This document shows positions 11,060 through 21,932 of a stretch of 64,000 nt of DNA, one piece after another. A program made the position numbers and the translations under genes. Source of the stretch: Apostichopus japonicus (taxonomy: Eukaryota > Echinodermata > Holothuroidea > Aspidochirotida > Stichopodidae); the NCBI RefSeq assembly GCF_037975245.1, contig NC_092576.1, forward strand, positions 26,547,611 through 26,611,610, written 5' to 3'. Under the pieces are notes generated by a model that searched no databases, was not told the origin of the DNA, and saw nothing but the letters and a program-made list of their open reading frames with translations. How positions within the stretch are numbered: the stretch's first letter is position 1; the number at the start of each line of letters is the position of its first letter.

Positions 11060-11451
11060 ACGGTACGCAAAATCAAGACGCAAGTTGATGTCAAGTTCTT
11101 GATGCTGCGTACAAGGATGGAAAGAACCCAGATGAAAGCCATTGGTGCTCATCATGAACAAGACCTGCGATCCATTAAACTGCAAACCAAGGACTAAATC
11201 TCGATCCGTTCTAACCTTAGTGACTTTTGACAAATTTCCCAGAGGCTGTTGTACCAGGAGTTAAGTTATGTTGTGCTTGTCTCATAAGGCTTAAAGGAAG
11301 GGACATGACTGATGTTGCAGTAGGGGACATGGATGACGGTGTTAATGCAGGGTACATCAGTACACATGAGAAGGAAACTTCTTTTGTGGAAGTGGATGTT
11401 AATAATGCATTGGCCAACCTACATGAATCACCAGTAAAACAGCACATCTAG
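11060..11451 (+). pseudogene. Degenerate copy A of the gene fragment at 50,425-50,980
   Basis: The block at 11,060-11,200 aligns with 50,430-50,610 but lacks the middle part. The ORF at 11,305-11,451 reads MTDVAVGDMDDGVNAGY and then TSFVEVDVNNALANLHESP, nearly identical to copy B. Copy A stops at 11,449-11,451 where copy B stays open for about 40 more codons. It is probably a dead paralogue. Confidence 0.6.
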
Positions 11452-11750
11452 CCCCATCGAGTAGGAAATCTAAAGGAAAGCCAAAGTTACAATCTGCAAC
11501 AAAAACAAGAGCCTAAGGGCACTGTGGTTCCTTGCGTAGGGTACATGACAATACACATACATTATCAAGCAAGATTGGGCTCAAATTGTCAAAGTAATTG
11601 TGGTCCTACATGTACCCATAAAGTAACCAACACTAAAGCCAACACTTTTTGATCAAAAGGCACTTTTTAGATCTAAATATGGCGTAGAAAATGTAAGAAG
11701 TAGAAGGTCACCTACAAGCGGGTCAACAGATATGATAACATTGGTGACCT

Positions 11751-12240
11751 TAGATGACATGACCGTTAAGTTTGAAAATGTTCCACCACCCCATTCAGAA
11801 CTTGTCCTAAAATATCAACCGTGTCACACCTTGGCATTGGGATTTAATTGCAATAAATGTCTAAAAATTCACTTTCAACTTGAATACATAACTTCACACA
11901 CAAAGGTGACCCGGAGGTCAACCAATTGATATTTTTCATCGTTGGGACGTTAATATAGCATCAAAAACTCGAAAAATTCAAACATTTTTTTCTTTGCCCA
12001 TTTCTCCCCCCCCCCCCAAAATACTTTTTTAACATTAACCATGGATCACATGACCGTTAAGTTTGAAAATATTCCCCTATACCATTTGCAACTTGTCCCA
12101 AAATGTCTACCGTGACACACCCTGGAACTGAGAGTTATTGCATTAAATGTCTGAAAATTAACTTTGACCTCGAATAACTTCGCACACGAAGGTCACACGG
12201 GGGTGAACCTATTGACATTAATGATCAGAAAGTACCTTTT
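11751..12240. repeat. Tandem pair of a ~190-base non-coding repeat
   Basis: The segments 11,751-11,935 and 12,050-12,240 share 'catgaccgttaagtttgaaaat', 'gtcacacc/gacacacc' and 'acttcrcacacraaggt'. A related piece occurs near 39,580-39,660. No ORF is convincing; it looks like a dispersed SINE- or satellite-type repeat. Confidence 0.6.
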
Positions 12241-12360
12241 ACATCTGAAAATACCATCCAAACTGTAAAAATCCCCAAAACACGAAAAGGTCACCAGAGA
12301 TCAAATTGAGGTCACGGGTCACCCAGATGCGGACAACCCTAACGGACAATTTGTTCTCAA

Positions 12361-12537
12361 GTAATCAAGCAGGAGTGTGAGGCGTTACTGGACACTGGTT
12401 CAAAGGTAACGTGTGTAGCGAAGTCCTTTTACGAGAGAAAGCTAACTCACAGTAAACTCCACCCCCTAAGTGAGTTAGGACTCACAGGTGCAGGGGGCAC
12501 GTGGTCCCCTACCTGGGGTGTATCAGTGTCATCATAA
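12361..12537 (+). pseudogene. Gypsy aspartic protease fragment
   Basis: The frame reads ECEALLDTGSKVTCV, containing the D-T-G-S active-site triad of retropepsins, then continues to a stop at 12,535-12,537. The flap and second half are not found in the same frame. It is the first recognisable part of the element. Confidence 0.75.
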
Positions 12538-12620
12538 CCCCTTCCGGAGGTGATGCAGGGACGCGGCGTTAGGTAAGAACCCTTGCGTTAATCCTACCTG
12601 ATAGCCTGTCCACAACCAAG

Positions 12621-14535
12621 GTGCCAGTACTAATCGGAACAAACACGTCTCTGTTGCTGACCCTACTGAAGGACTGTCGCCGTAAGGGTGGACGTCGCTT
12701 CATCCATAAGCTCAAGGTGAGCTCCAAGTGGGCTACAGCTTACAAACTTGACGCCTCATTGAACGAGTGTGGTAAGGATGGTTGTATAGGGTCAGTAAGA
12801 GTACAGGGAGATAAAAAGAGTTGTGCCAGCGAATGGCACTATTGACATAACTTGTGGGATAAGGAACCCGTTGGGTATAGAGGTGGATGTCCTGGTAGAA
12901 GGTCATCCCTGCCTGTCAAGGGGCCTCCGTGTACCCCCTTGCTTGAACAAGTTGACGAAAGGTGGCACTTGCCCGATCAAGCTGACGGTCCAGAATAACT
13001 CCGGTAGGGAAGTGAAACTACAGGATGGTCATCTCATTGGGAAAGTTTTTCTACCTGGTAGAGTTAAGCCATTGGTGTCTAATAATGTAATGTTTTTACC
13101 TCGAGCCACCAGGTCAGCGCACCAAAACAATTGCCCTTCGATCTGAAGGATTCACCGATCACGACAGAGTGGAAACATAGGTTCATTGACGTCCTGACGA
13201 GACATAAGAATGCTTTCTCCAACGATGACCTCGACATTGGGTGTACCTCGGCTGTTAAGCATCAGATTCGGCTAACAGATGATGCCCCTTTTCGACAGAA
13301 GAGCCGAGGGATTCCCCCAGCCGATTTTGAGGATACAAGGAGACACAAACATGACCTGCTGACGAAGGGTATCATCCGTGAGTCATCAAGTCCCTATGCT
13401 TCACCCATAGTCTTGGTAAGGAAAAATATTAGGCTCACTGTTGACTATCGTTTCCTTAATTCTCGTACAGTACGTGACCAGTACAACATACCAAAGATTG
13501 AGGATACATTCCATTCTGTAAGCGGAGCTACCTGGTTCTCTTGCCTGGATCTCTTGCCTGGATACCACCAGATAGAAATGGACGAAGCAGACAAAACCAA
13601 CACCGCATTCTGGTGTCCCCTGGGGTTGTACGAATTCAACCGTATGCCCCAAGGTATCTGCAATGCCCTGCTACTTTCCAACGGCTAATGGAGAAGTGCA
13701 TGGGTGATATGGCTTTCGCAGATGTCTTGGTTTATATGGACGACTTAATTGTATTCTCACGTACGTTGGAGGAACACGTGCAAAAGTTAGACAAGGTTTT
13801 GACGCGTTTGGGTTGAGACTAAACCCAGACAAGTGTCAGTTCGTCCTCTGTGAAATGCCTCGGTCACGTCATCTCTGCCGGAGGAGTGCAAACAGATCCG
13901 GATAAGATCTCTGCTGTAACCACCTGGCCGAGACCCCCAGAATGTACAACTGAAGTCCTTAGGTATCGCCGTTTTATCCAACAGCAGGATAGCGAAGCCT
14001 CTGAACGATTTGAGCAGACTCTACGAGCCAGTGAGGAAAGGTCGTAAAGGTAGGCCCAAGAGTCCCCAAGGTCAACCCGGGCCACGCTCTAGTCCAGATA
14101 CCCCATTTGGTGACAAGTGGGATCAACAGTGTCAAGAGGCATTCCATATGTTAATTCAAAGGTTAACAACAGCCCCCACGCTGCTTTTTGCTGACTTATA
14201 GTGCCCCATTTGTACACCACACAAGCACCAGTGGACTCGGAGCGGCCCTATACCAGCAGAACAACGGCAGGCTACAACCGGTGGCGTATGCTAACCTTGG
14301 GCTCTCGAAGAGCGAGGCCAACTATCCAGCCCACAAGTTGGAGTTCTTGGCCCTTAAATGGGCTGTCACAGGTAAGTTCCCATACTATTTGTACGGTAAC
14401 CATTTCACTGTCCTCACTGATAATAACCCATTGACCTATGTCTTGACCACAGCTAAGCTTGATGCTACAGGTCACCGTTGGCTAGCTGCCCTAGCCTTTT
14501 TTGATTTCGACATCAAGTACAAGCCAGGGAAGTAA
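12621..14535 (+). pseudogene. Gypsy reverse transcriptase and RNase H (frameshifted)
   Basis: The linker (12,621-13,146) leads into an RT whose pieces lie in several frames: KHQIRLTDDAPFRQ, SPIVLVRK, LTVDYRFLN, FSCLDLLPGYHQIEM, then ATFQRLMEKCMGD and the catalytic YMDD at 13,733-13,744. Frameshifts lie near 12,830, 13,670 and 13,815. RNase H (14,188-14,535) is one frame with SGLGAALYQQ, SEANYPAHKLEFLALKWA, VLTDNNPL and DFDIKYKPGK. The family makes cDNA from element RNA; this copy cannot produce one polyprotein. Confidence 0.85.
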
Positions 14536-14899
14536 ACCAGGATGCAGACGGCCTCTCCAGACGGCCCCAGGAGCCCCATCGCGACGACGATGAGTAGGTT
14601 AAGTTTCAACGACAGGCAAGCTGTATACGGGAGAAGTTCCTCAACCAGCCAATGGAGACATACATCGAAGCAGAGGTTAACCAGCTCCACTGCAGTCCTA
14701 AGGCAGTGACAGTCCCCCATAAGGTAGTGGACGCGGTATGTTTGGGACTTCAGAACTTTCCGGTGTAAGCCCTGGTGACCCACAGATGGCCCTGATAGAA
14801 TCAGTGTGTGCCTCTCCAAAGGTGTTTCCAGACCATTTTGCTGAAACCTTAGTCCTTGGTCAAGATTCACTGTCAGGCATCGAGCCAAAAGATTCGGCC

Positions 14900-15160
14900 T
14901 AGCACCAGGACGAGGATGACTCCATTAGGAGGGTCAAAGCTTTTGTGACCAGGGGTACTAGGCCAGACAAAACGGAGTTCGCTGACTTATCTCTGCAAGC
15001 TAAGCTACTCCTGAGGCAATGGGGTAAGTTTGTATTTCGGGACAATATCTCATATAGTAAGGTGAAGAAGAGTAAGCTGCAACTTGTTCTACCTTTTAGG
15101 TGTCGCACAGAGGCCATGAAGGGTCTCCATGATCACGTAGGGCACCAAAGTTCTGATCGA
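14900..15160 (+). pseudogene. Gypsy integrase, zinc-binding N-terminus (first piece)
   Basis: The open frame includes FADLSLQAKLLLRQWGKF and, near its end, KGLHDHVGHQSSDR, the His part of the H2C2 zinc-binding domain. It stops being gypsy exactly at 15,160, where a LINE begins. The continuation resumes at 17,083. Confidence 0.8.
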
Positions 15161-17072
15161 TATCTTCATATTTTCTTTGGGGTCGATTTTGAAAAGGCCT
15201 TTGACAGTATATCAGTTACTTTCATTACAAAAGTTCTTAATCTCTATAACTTTGGGCCGTCTATTATTCGATGGTTTGATACTTTCTCTAGTGATAATTA
15301 CTCATCAGTCTTGGTAAATGGTTTTCTGTCAGAAATTTTTTATATTGTGGGACAGATTTTCAAAACTGATCAATACGCAGACGATACAACCTTTTTCATG
15401 CATGGTGACAGTACTCCTTTCAATAGGGTTATGGTACAACTTGACTATTTCAGAGATATGTCTGGTCTGAAATTGAATTTGGACAAGTTCCTTTTAGTGG
15501 GACTGGGTAGTTTGAGAGGGCTTTCCATTCCAATTGATAAGAAGTATGCTATTCGTTGGAACACAGGTGAAGATTTCACTCTTTTAGGAATCGTTTTCAA
15601 TACAGATTTTTGGGGGGCATGGTTCCAAAAAATTACGATAAAGCATTGAATAAAGTTTCAAATGTGATAAAATTGTGGGAAAAGCGTTATCTTACAGCTC
15701 TTGGTCGTATTACAATTGTTAAGTCTCTCATGTTACCATGTTTCAACTATTATATTATGTCACTTCGGCTGCCTGACTTGGAGTATAGAAATAGGGTAAA
15801 TTCTCTATTTTTCCGTTTCGTATGGAAAAATAAACCAGACCGTATAAGCCGTAAACAATTAAAGCTCAGTTATGCAGATGGAGGGTTCAATATGATAGAT
15901 TTTTCTAAACACTGTGAGGCACTCAAAATAAGCTTTTTGGTCGTCTTCTGATGAGTGATCATTTCAGCTTCAGCTCTTGTTATTTACGTAAATATAATAT
16001 TTGCACTAACATATTTTTTACCAATCGGGATTTCTATATAAAATTAGCTAATTTGAGATCTGCTAACCCCTTTTGGAGAAATCTCTTCGAAATAACAGAT
16101 ATTTATTCGAGATGAGCTATCTACCATTAATGATGATGCGACCATATTAACTTTGCCTCTTTGGAATAATGGGCTGATTGAAATTGGTAACAGTCCAGTG
16201 TGTTACGAGCGCTGGTATGACAAAGGTATCCGTTTTCTTTGCGATTTTGTCACAGTTGATGGCAGGTTCTATAGTTTTGACAATTTCATCCAAAATTATC
16301 TTGTTTCCACGAATTTTGTAGAATATTATGGTATTATTAACTCCATTAAAACTTTTCGGAATGGACCTGCTCTGGATGGGAATATGGATATTGCTTTTCC
16401 AAACAATTGTTACTTTAACAAAATGCTTTACAATGGTATGTTCCGTTCGAAAGATATTTACAACAAGTTACTACAGGAATCGAAGTTGATTCAGAAATCC
16501 TATACGAAATGGTGTGGTACCCTCGATATTACTGAGGAAGATTGGTCTTTGTATTGTTCAGTGCCATTCAAGTGTTCTAGTGATGTTAATTTGAGGTGGT
16601 TTCAGTATAGGCTGCTTTAGAGGATTATCCCGTCCAATAAGTACTTGCATTTGATAAAAGCAATTACTCATGATACTTGTACTTTTTGTCATAGGTATGT
16701 TGAGACAATTGAACATTTGTTCTATTATTGCCCACTCTCGGTTAGGCTTTGGAATCATTTCCAAACTATGTTAAATAATATAGATATTGGTATAGTACTA
16801 CACATTAAGACAGTGTTGTTTGGTGCCAGAGAGCTGAATTTGATTATAATTTTAGTTAAGAAATTAATTTTCAACTGCAAAGTACGGAAAGAAATTCCAC
16901 TGCAGAATAAGTTACTATTGTTTCTGAGGGACTATTTTCTATTACAAAAAAAAAAACATTTTGTTGCGTAATATGAAAAGCAGTGTTTGGAGGAAATATT
17001 GATACCCTTGGTATAATTTTGTACAACTTCAGAATGTATTCAAATAAATACTTCTTAGTTCATATAGGAATT
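15161..17072 (+). mobile_element. 5'-truncated LINE of a third, divergent family, inside gypsy integrase
   Basis: It is bounded by a perfect 10-base target-site duplication, TTCTGATCGA, at 15,151-15,160 and 17,073-17,082. It contains RT and C-terminal ORF2 parts much more A+T-rich than the Tx1-like copies. No terminal poly(A) is seen, only an internal A-run near 16,950. Confidence 0.88.
15165..16971 (+). pseudogene. LINE ORF2 fragment (RT to C-terminal knuckle), broken
   Basis: The frame starts at RT motif A (FFGVDFEKAFDSI) and has QYADDTTFF with the catalytic YADD. The segment between them is shortened: after SEIFYIV it jumps to GQIFKTDQYADD, so the usual RQG-x-PLSP motif region is deleted in frame. 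Frameshifts or stops follow near 15,640, 15,950-16,150 and 16,620. A final piece (16,645-16,971) has the Cys/His knuckle CTFCHRYVETIEHLFYYCP. It is non-functional. Confidence 0.8.
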
Positions 17073-17082
17073 TTCTGATCGA

Positions 17083-17195
17083 ACTCTGGATCTGGTGAGA
17101 TCGAGATTCTTCTGGCCTAAGATGGGTGCTGATGTATTAGAGAAATGCAGAAGTTGCGAGCGCTCTATCCGGAGGAAGGCCAGGGCCCATAACTC
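17083..17195 (+). pseudogene. Gypsy integrase, middle piece
   Basis: The frame reads LDLVRSRFFWPKMGADVLEK and CRSCERSIRRKA. It supplies the two Cys residues of the H2C2 domain and directly continues the sequence interrupted at 15,160. It is interrupted again at 17,195 by the next LINE. Confidence 0.85.
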
Positions 17196-17563
17196 GTGCT
17201 TTTTACGTGCAAAGAAACGGACACGGACCAAAGGTCAACAAAACCAAAAACAATCCCAGTCTGTTTAACAACCACCAAAAACCCAACTGAAAACCCACAA
17301 ACAGAAATCTCTCACTAACCCACAAATGTATAAAATATAGCGTTTAACGTGACGTGAAAAGGACACGGACCCAAAGGCTAACAGAACCAAAACAATAAAG
17401 CTCCACAAACCAGCCCCAAAAAGCCAACACGAAAAACCACAAACAGAAAACCCCCAACCCATATTATGTAAGGACCACACAAACCCCCCACCCCACACGT
17501 AACAACTAACTCCAAAATTCATCCGGGGTACGCTGTCCCGATAGCAGACGACAGGCTTGCGCA

Positions 17564-18881
17564 TTACCTGCGAAATTTTCCCAATACGGGTCTTTTCAAG
17601 CCCCTAACAGTATTCCCCCTTTTCTTACGAGGGAGCAGAGTTCTTAACTCCTCGTCAACCTTGATCGAGTGGACCTCCCTGTCAGGAACAGGAGGTCCAC
17701 TAGCGACCATCGTGTCCGGTATAGCGGCTGCGGGTAGGCTGGAAGGGCCACTCGAGTCAATGAGATCAGTGGTCTGTGTTGTCTTATCAAACCAATCGGA
17801 GGACTCCTTAGCCACAACTAATAAGGCTGTAGCGCAGTCCTCCATTGGCGAGTCCGAATCTGGGCCACTTAATGTCTCTTGGGCCGGTTGACTCGGGGCC
17901 CAACTAGTATCACCGATAGCGGGCGTAGCTACCGGTGAACCAGTACAAGCGGCATCCTGCGCCGCGTGCCACTCCGCTAGTACCATCTCCGCCGTTTTGT
18001 CCTGTTCTGCCTCAGCGGGCAGTCTCGGCAAGTTCGATCAGGGGAGAGGTCGGACTCGAAAGGGGGAACAAAGCCTCCATCGGGGCGCTAGTGTCGGACA
18101 CTGGGGCGATGACAGGAGCATCATGTGGTACGGTGTCAGAGGCCGGGACAGGGACCGCTTCAGCCACGCCCGTAACCACTCTCGCGGCGTATGAGCGGTC
18201 TGGGCATAAACGGGCGAGATGGCCCGTTTTCCCATACGAGTTGCAAACGATATCCCCTTTACACTCGGCCAGGGTATGCCCAACCTGTAAACAGCGGCTA
18301 CACCGCTTGTTCGGGCACAACCTGGCCTCATGCCCTTCCAGCCCACACCTCCAACAAGTGCGAGGCTGGCCCGGGTATGCAATGTGGGCCCTGTGCCCAT
18401 TAGCCCACAAGGTAGAGGGGATATCGGACTTGAGTTCAACTGTAACTCGTCTAGTCCCGGCCTTGACACCCATACATTCAAGGAATTCCGGCTCCTCGCA
18501 GCCGGTCCCATACATTCAAGGAATTCCGGCTCCTCGCAGCCGGTCACTTTCCCAAAACGCCCCAGTGTCCGCACAACAACCTGTTCAGACATGTCCAGAG
18601 GGAGATGGAGGACTGTCACCCACACCGAACTGTCATACGGTGTGACCTTCAGTCCCTCAACTCCTCCAACACATGGACGCCTCGGACGCGGGCAGCCTCC
18701 GAGGTAAACCGTACATCAAAACAATTCATACCCCGGAGAGGTTTACGCTGAAGCGCGTCAACCTCTACAGGGACCTTTAAACCAACAGAACGCAAAACTG
18801 AAAAAAAAATTGTACGGGGACGACCTTAGCCTCCCCCGAAAAACTCAACAATACGATTTTGCTGTCACGGCGAGCCGCCAT
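17564..18881 (-). pseudogene. LINE ORF1 zinc-knuckle protein (second subfamily), frameshifted
   Basis: The start MAARRDSKIVLL at 18,881 parallels the first subfamily's MASRRDSKIVKL. Three CCHC knuckles follow: CWRCGLEGHEARLCP, CSRCLQVGHTLAEC and CNSYGKTGHLARLCP; the last has Tyr instead of the second Cys. A frame is lost in a T-run near 18,805. A 38-base tandem duplication (18,471-18,508 and 18,509-18,546) shifts the frame again. The acidic C-terminal region runs to 17,564 and abuts the ORF2 tail at the deletion junction. Confidence 0.82.
18471..18546. repeat. 38-base tandem duplication inside ORF1
   Basis: Two identical 38-base units beginning 'catacattcaaggaattcc' are adjacent. Because 38 is not a multiple of three, the duplication itself breaks the ORF1 frame. 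Confidence 0.9.
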
Positions 18882-19183
18882 GACAGCTAGGGGTGTGGCA
18901 AAGCCACGCACCTATACACAAACCAAAACGAAACAAACCCAAAACACACAAACTACACTAAAACAAACTGTAAACAAATGAAGGGCCAACGTAAAAACAC
19001 AATAAAGGTGTGGTCAACGAAAGGTGGAGAGCAGCCGAAAACACGTCCGCACTCCAGGAGAACTGAACTGAACTGAACACGAGAACTGAACTGAATTAAG
19101 AGCGGGAACTGTGCCGACACAAGCAGCACCAGTCTTCGATCTCGACGAGCATCCTATACAGATACCATCTGCGATTCTCGAAG

Positions 19184-20353
19184 AACTCAGCTTCTTTGGT
19201 AACGATCACTACCACTCGCCCCCTGGAACCGTTATGCATGGACTTCCTGAAGATTGAACCAGACTGTAGGGACACTAGAAATGTCTATGTGATCACCGAC
19301 CATTTCACCCGCTACGCGTTTGCAATACAAACCCAGGACCAGAAGGCCACCAGGGTTGCCAAGGCTCTCTGGGACCATGTCTTTGTGGACTATGGCTTCC
19401 CAGATCGCCTTCATTCTGACCAGGGGTGAGACTTCGAATCGCGTGTCACCAAGGAGCTGTGTGATCTGCTGGACATTAAGAAGTCCCGTACCACCCGATA
19501 CCATCCTCAGGGACAGTGTGAAAGATTTACCCAGACACTCCTTAACTTGCTCGGGACCCTGGAGGACGAGAAGAAAGAACACTGGCGTATTGATGTGGCC
19601 CCGTTGGTACACGCGTACAATTGCACCAGAAACGAGACAACAGGTATGTCGCCATACTCCCTTATGTTTGAACGGGAGCCTAGGCTGCCAATTGACTTGC
19701 GGTTAGGGGTCGGCCCAGGCCCTGAGGTATGCTGCTCGTCTCAAGCACAGACTACAACGGGCACACGAACTGCCGGAGGCAAAGCTGACAGAAATGCAGC
19801 AGCAAATGAGCAACGTTACAATGCTAGAGTTCGTGAGTCGGCCCTCCAGGCGGGTGATCGTGTACTTGTGGGGAATGTGAAGCTTCGAGGAGGACACAAG
19901 TCGGAAAACCGATGGGAAGACACAGTCTATGTAGTGGTCAGAAGATGTGGAGAGGACATGCCAGTTTTCGAGGTAAGACCTGAGGGGTGTGATGACCGAG
20001 CCCGCACCCTACATAGGAACATGCTCTTACCATGCCGGTTTGCACCAGCCCCTCGGGAAGCAGTCGACCCTCCTACAAGGCCCCCGAGACGGAGGACACA
20101 ACCTCCTCGGATCCAGCAGAGGGACCCTTGCCCACCACTAGCAGACTCAGAATCAGAGTGCAGTAATGGGCCTTACTACTCCTTGGATATGGACTTGACC
20201 CCAGTTCCAATTGAAGTTCCCTCGATGGCCATCCCCACTCAGCCGATCCATGACCAGCCTGAAGACAGGGTAGGACTAGAAAGCCCAACCACCACCCAGA
20301 CGAGCGAGAGAGTGAGCAGTCTGAGGACACAGGCGACGAGGACATTGAGGTAG
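19184..20353 (+). pseudogene. Gypsy integrase catalytic core and C-terminus
   Basis: The core has the first Asp in CMDFLKIEPD, the second Asp in RLHSDQG and the Glu in YHPQGQCERF, so the D-D-E triad is present. A TGA at 19,427-19,429 interrupts the frame directly after SDQG, where the family usually has Arg; a CGA-to-TGA change is likely. After another frame change near 19,547 the ORF runs on through ETTGMSPYSLMFEREPRLPI and a GPY/F-like module (GDRVLVGNVKLRGG...RWEDTVYVVV). A Pro-rich tail follows. Confidence 0.85.
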
Positions 20354-20632
20354 AAGAGCAGGAGATTGTAGCGGAACCTGAGCCCCCCCCCCCCTGCTCA
20401 GATGGTAACAGTCGAGCCCTCTAAGTCTCCCCCAGCCTTAGTTGATACCCAGTGTCAGGACCCACGGACATCAGGCCGCAGGCGAAGGCAGACTGTACCA
20501 CTCAGTCATGACCAGGTCAAGGCAAGCACCACCACTTCAAGCTCTATGGCTGAGTTAGTCCAGCGGCAGATGTCGCTGATGGAGCAATCCGCCATGATGT
20601 TGCAGACCTTAATGGCTGGGAACAGGTAGGTA
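20354..20632 (+). pseudogene. Gypsy Pol C-terminal tail
   Basis: An acidic stretch follows the integrase and is thrown out of frame at a run of 12 C residues (20,383-20,394). The ORF at 20,402-20,629 contains RRRRQTVPLSHDQVKAS and ends LMAGNR, with a stop at 20,630. Beyond it there is only a short spacer before the polypurine tract. No envelope gene is seen. Confidence 0.6.
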
Positions 20633-20687
20633 TTTAGCTGTTGTATTCGTTGGTCGAGGACGACCATATTTTGTTAGGGGAGTGTGT

Positions 20688-20985
20688 GCTTTTTACGTGA
20701 CCCGTCATGCGGGATACAAAACGTCACGGCCAAACGGCACTACCGAACCATCCCATTCTGTAAAACGAAACTCAGGTGAAGCGAGCCAAAAAAAAAACAA
20801 ACATACGCCCGCCGACCTGCAGAGACAAAACGCCCAACCCCCCCCCCCAAACATTCCAAAAACTACAAAAGGACGACCCGCACGCAGCGAAACGGAAACC
20901 CCTCCCCAGCACACCAGCGTCCAAAAAGGCAGCCCCAGATAAACGGCGAAAATCGCCTTCAATTTGAAGGCGAATGTGTAGCAGA
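20688..20985 (-). mobile_element. Short 3'-end LINE insertion at the gypsy polypurine tract
   Basis: About 300 bases of the Tx1-like 3' end (last ORF2 codons and 3' UTR) lie between 12-base duplications AGGGGAGTGTGT at 20,676-20,687 and 20,986-20,997. Homology to copy 1 ends at 'gaaggcgaatgt'; the extra 'gtagca' may be filler copied from the adjacent LTR. Confidence 0.88.
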
Positions 20986-20994
20986 AGGGGAGTG
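20985..20994 (+). promoter_or_regulatory. Polypurine tract (plus-strand primer site)
   Basis: The purine run AAGGGGAGTG immediately precedes the TG of the 3' LTR, the usual position of the plus-strand primer in LTR elements. It is duplicated by the LINE insertion. Confidence 0.65.
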
Positions 20995-21932
20995 TGTAGC
21001 ACCCCTAATATTTCCCAACAGTAGTGTCTATAGTTTTGTCCCCCTGTATATTGTACCTTTCCCCTTCACTTGTATTTTGCTATTTTCCTGTTATTTTTTT
21101 GTGGTATTTTCCAGTAACGCAGAGTCAGTGAACTGTGTGCATTACCCCTCAGTGGACTGGTTTCCTGCTAGTAGGACCACTAAGCCTTGTGTGGTTGGGC
21201 TTCACACTTAGGTTATTCTTAGGTTACGCTAAGCTAGTGATAATTTATCTGTTATTCTCAACACTAACAGACCAGGCCTTGTTTTATTCTCCCTTAAGTG
21301 TAGTAAGTTTGTTCACATTCTCTGTAATCTCTGGTGGAGTAAGTTAAAGATGTGGGAAGACAGTTTATCTACTTCCTGGAGTATTGGTAGCCAGTCTAAA
21401 TAAAATCTTTGCAAGCAACTCTACCATTCACCAAAGACACTTCAAGCTGCCATGCACCTGCAGTAGAAACAGACTGTACCGAATTCATTAGAAATTAATG
21501 ATATTAATTTCTACACAGCTTATTCATATGTAGTTGATGTAGTTTTCACCTATCGAAGGACCGTACTTATAGATGTCCTCGTAGACGGTAATCTTAGACG
21601 CCGGAACCCCCACTACTGGTCCGGGTAAACCAAGGACGCATGATGTATTCCCACTAATAGATCTATGTCATTCGTGGACTGAGGGACTGATCCTTTATTC
21701 GACGAGATGGGCGTGACCCCCAAGCTTATAGTTTTAGTAGGCCATTAGTGTTAGTCCATGATGAATTTCATGTATTATGTTTTAACTTTATTTATATTTT
21801 ATATATTTTAATCATTTTGCATATCGTAATTCTTTTTTACCCTATGGTGAATAAATCATATTTACCCTGCGGATTACGATAGAGCATTGCGTTTGTCCTC
21901 ATTTTAATATACTGTGTCATTATATCTTGACA
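20995..21932 (+). repeat. Gypsy 3' LTR
   Basis: The segment begins TGTAGCACCCC directly after the polypurine tract and ends TCTTGACA, giving the canonical TG...CA ends over 938 bases. An AATAAA polyadenylation signal lies near 21,850. No partner 5' LTR exists in the window, so the exact 3' border is inferred from the CA only. Confidence 0.65.

Larger units (their letters stand above)
130..11460 (+). repeat. Direct duplication, copy A
   Basis: After removing nested insertions this segment is collinear with copy B at about 42,540-50,870. Matching landmarks include 1,000-1,080 with 43,300-43,374, 1,320-1,520 with 47,815-48,030, 6,500-6,700 with 48,035-48,240, 8,050-9,295 with 48,445-49,560 and 10,630-11,450 with 50,035-50,860. 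Copy A has about 110 bases at 1,110-1,224 that copy B lacks. The stretch 9,297-10,630 is not shared with copy B and holds only short ORFs. An example is the acidic frame ending at 9,819, which I cannot assign. Confidence 0.85.
17196..19183 (-). mobile_element. Internally deleted LINE (second Tx1-like subfamily)
   Basis: It is flanked by AACTC at 17,191-17,195 and 19,184-19,188, and the gypsy frame joins across these points. It carries a 5' UTR, ORF1 and a 3' UTR. ORF2 is reduced to its last few codons near 17,520-17,565 (YRDSVPRMNFGVS), so more than 3 kb is missing. The 3' part matches the fragment at 6,822-8,037. It is a non-autonomous deletion derivative. Confidence 0.85.
12361..21932 (+). 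mobile_element. Ty3/gypsy LTR retrotransposon, decayed, 5' LTR missing
   Basis: The domain order is protease, reverse transcriptase, RNase H, integrase and GPY/F-type C-terminus, then a polypurine tract and a 3' LTR. That order identifies Ty3/gypsy (Metaviridae). No gag and no 5' LTR are visible before 12,361. The element is split by three LINE insertions with readable target-site duplications. Many frameshifts and stops make it non-functional. Confidence 0.9.

Noticed and set aside
12000-12361. Possible gypsy 5' LTR, primer-binding site or gag
   Set aside because: No sequence matching the 3' LTR (20,995-21,932) and no gag zinc knuckle is found upstream of the protease.
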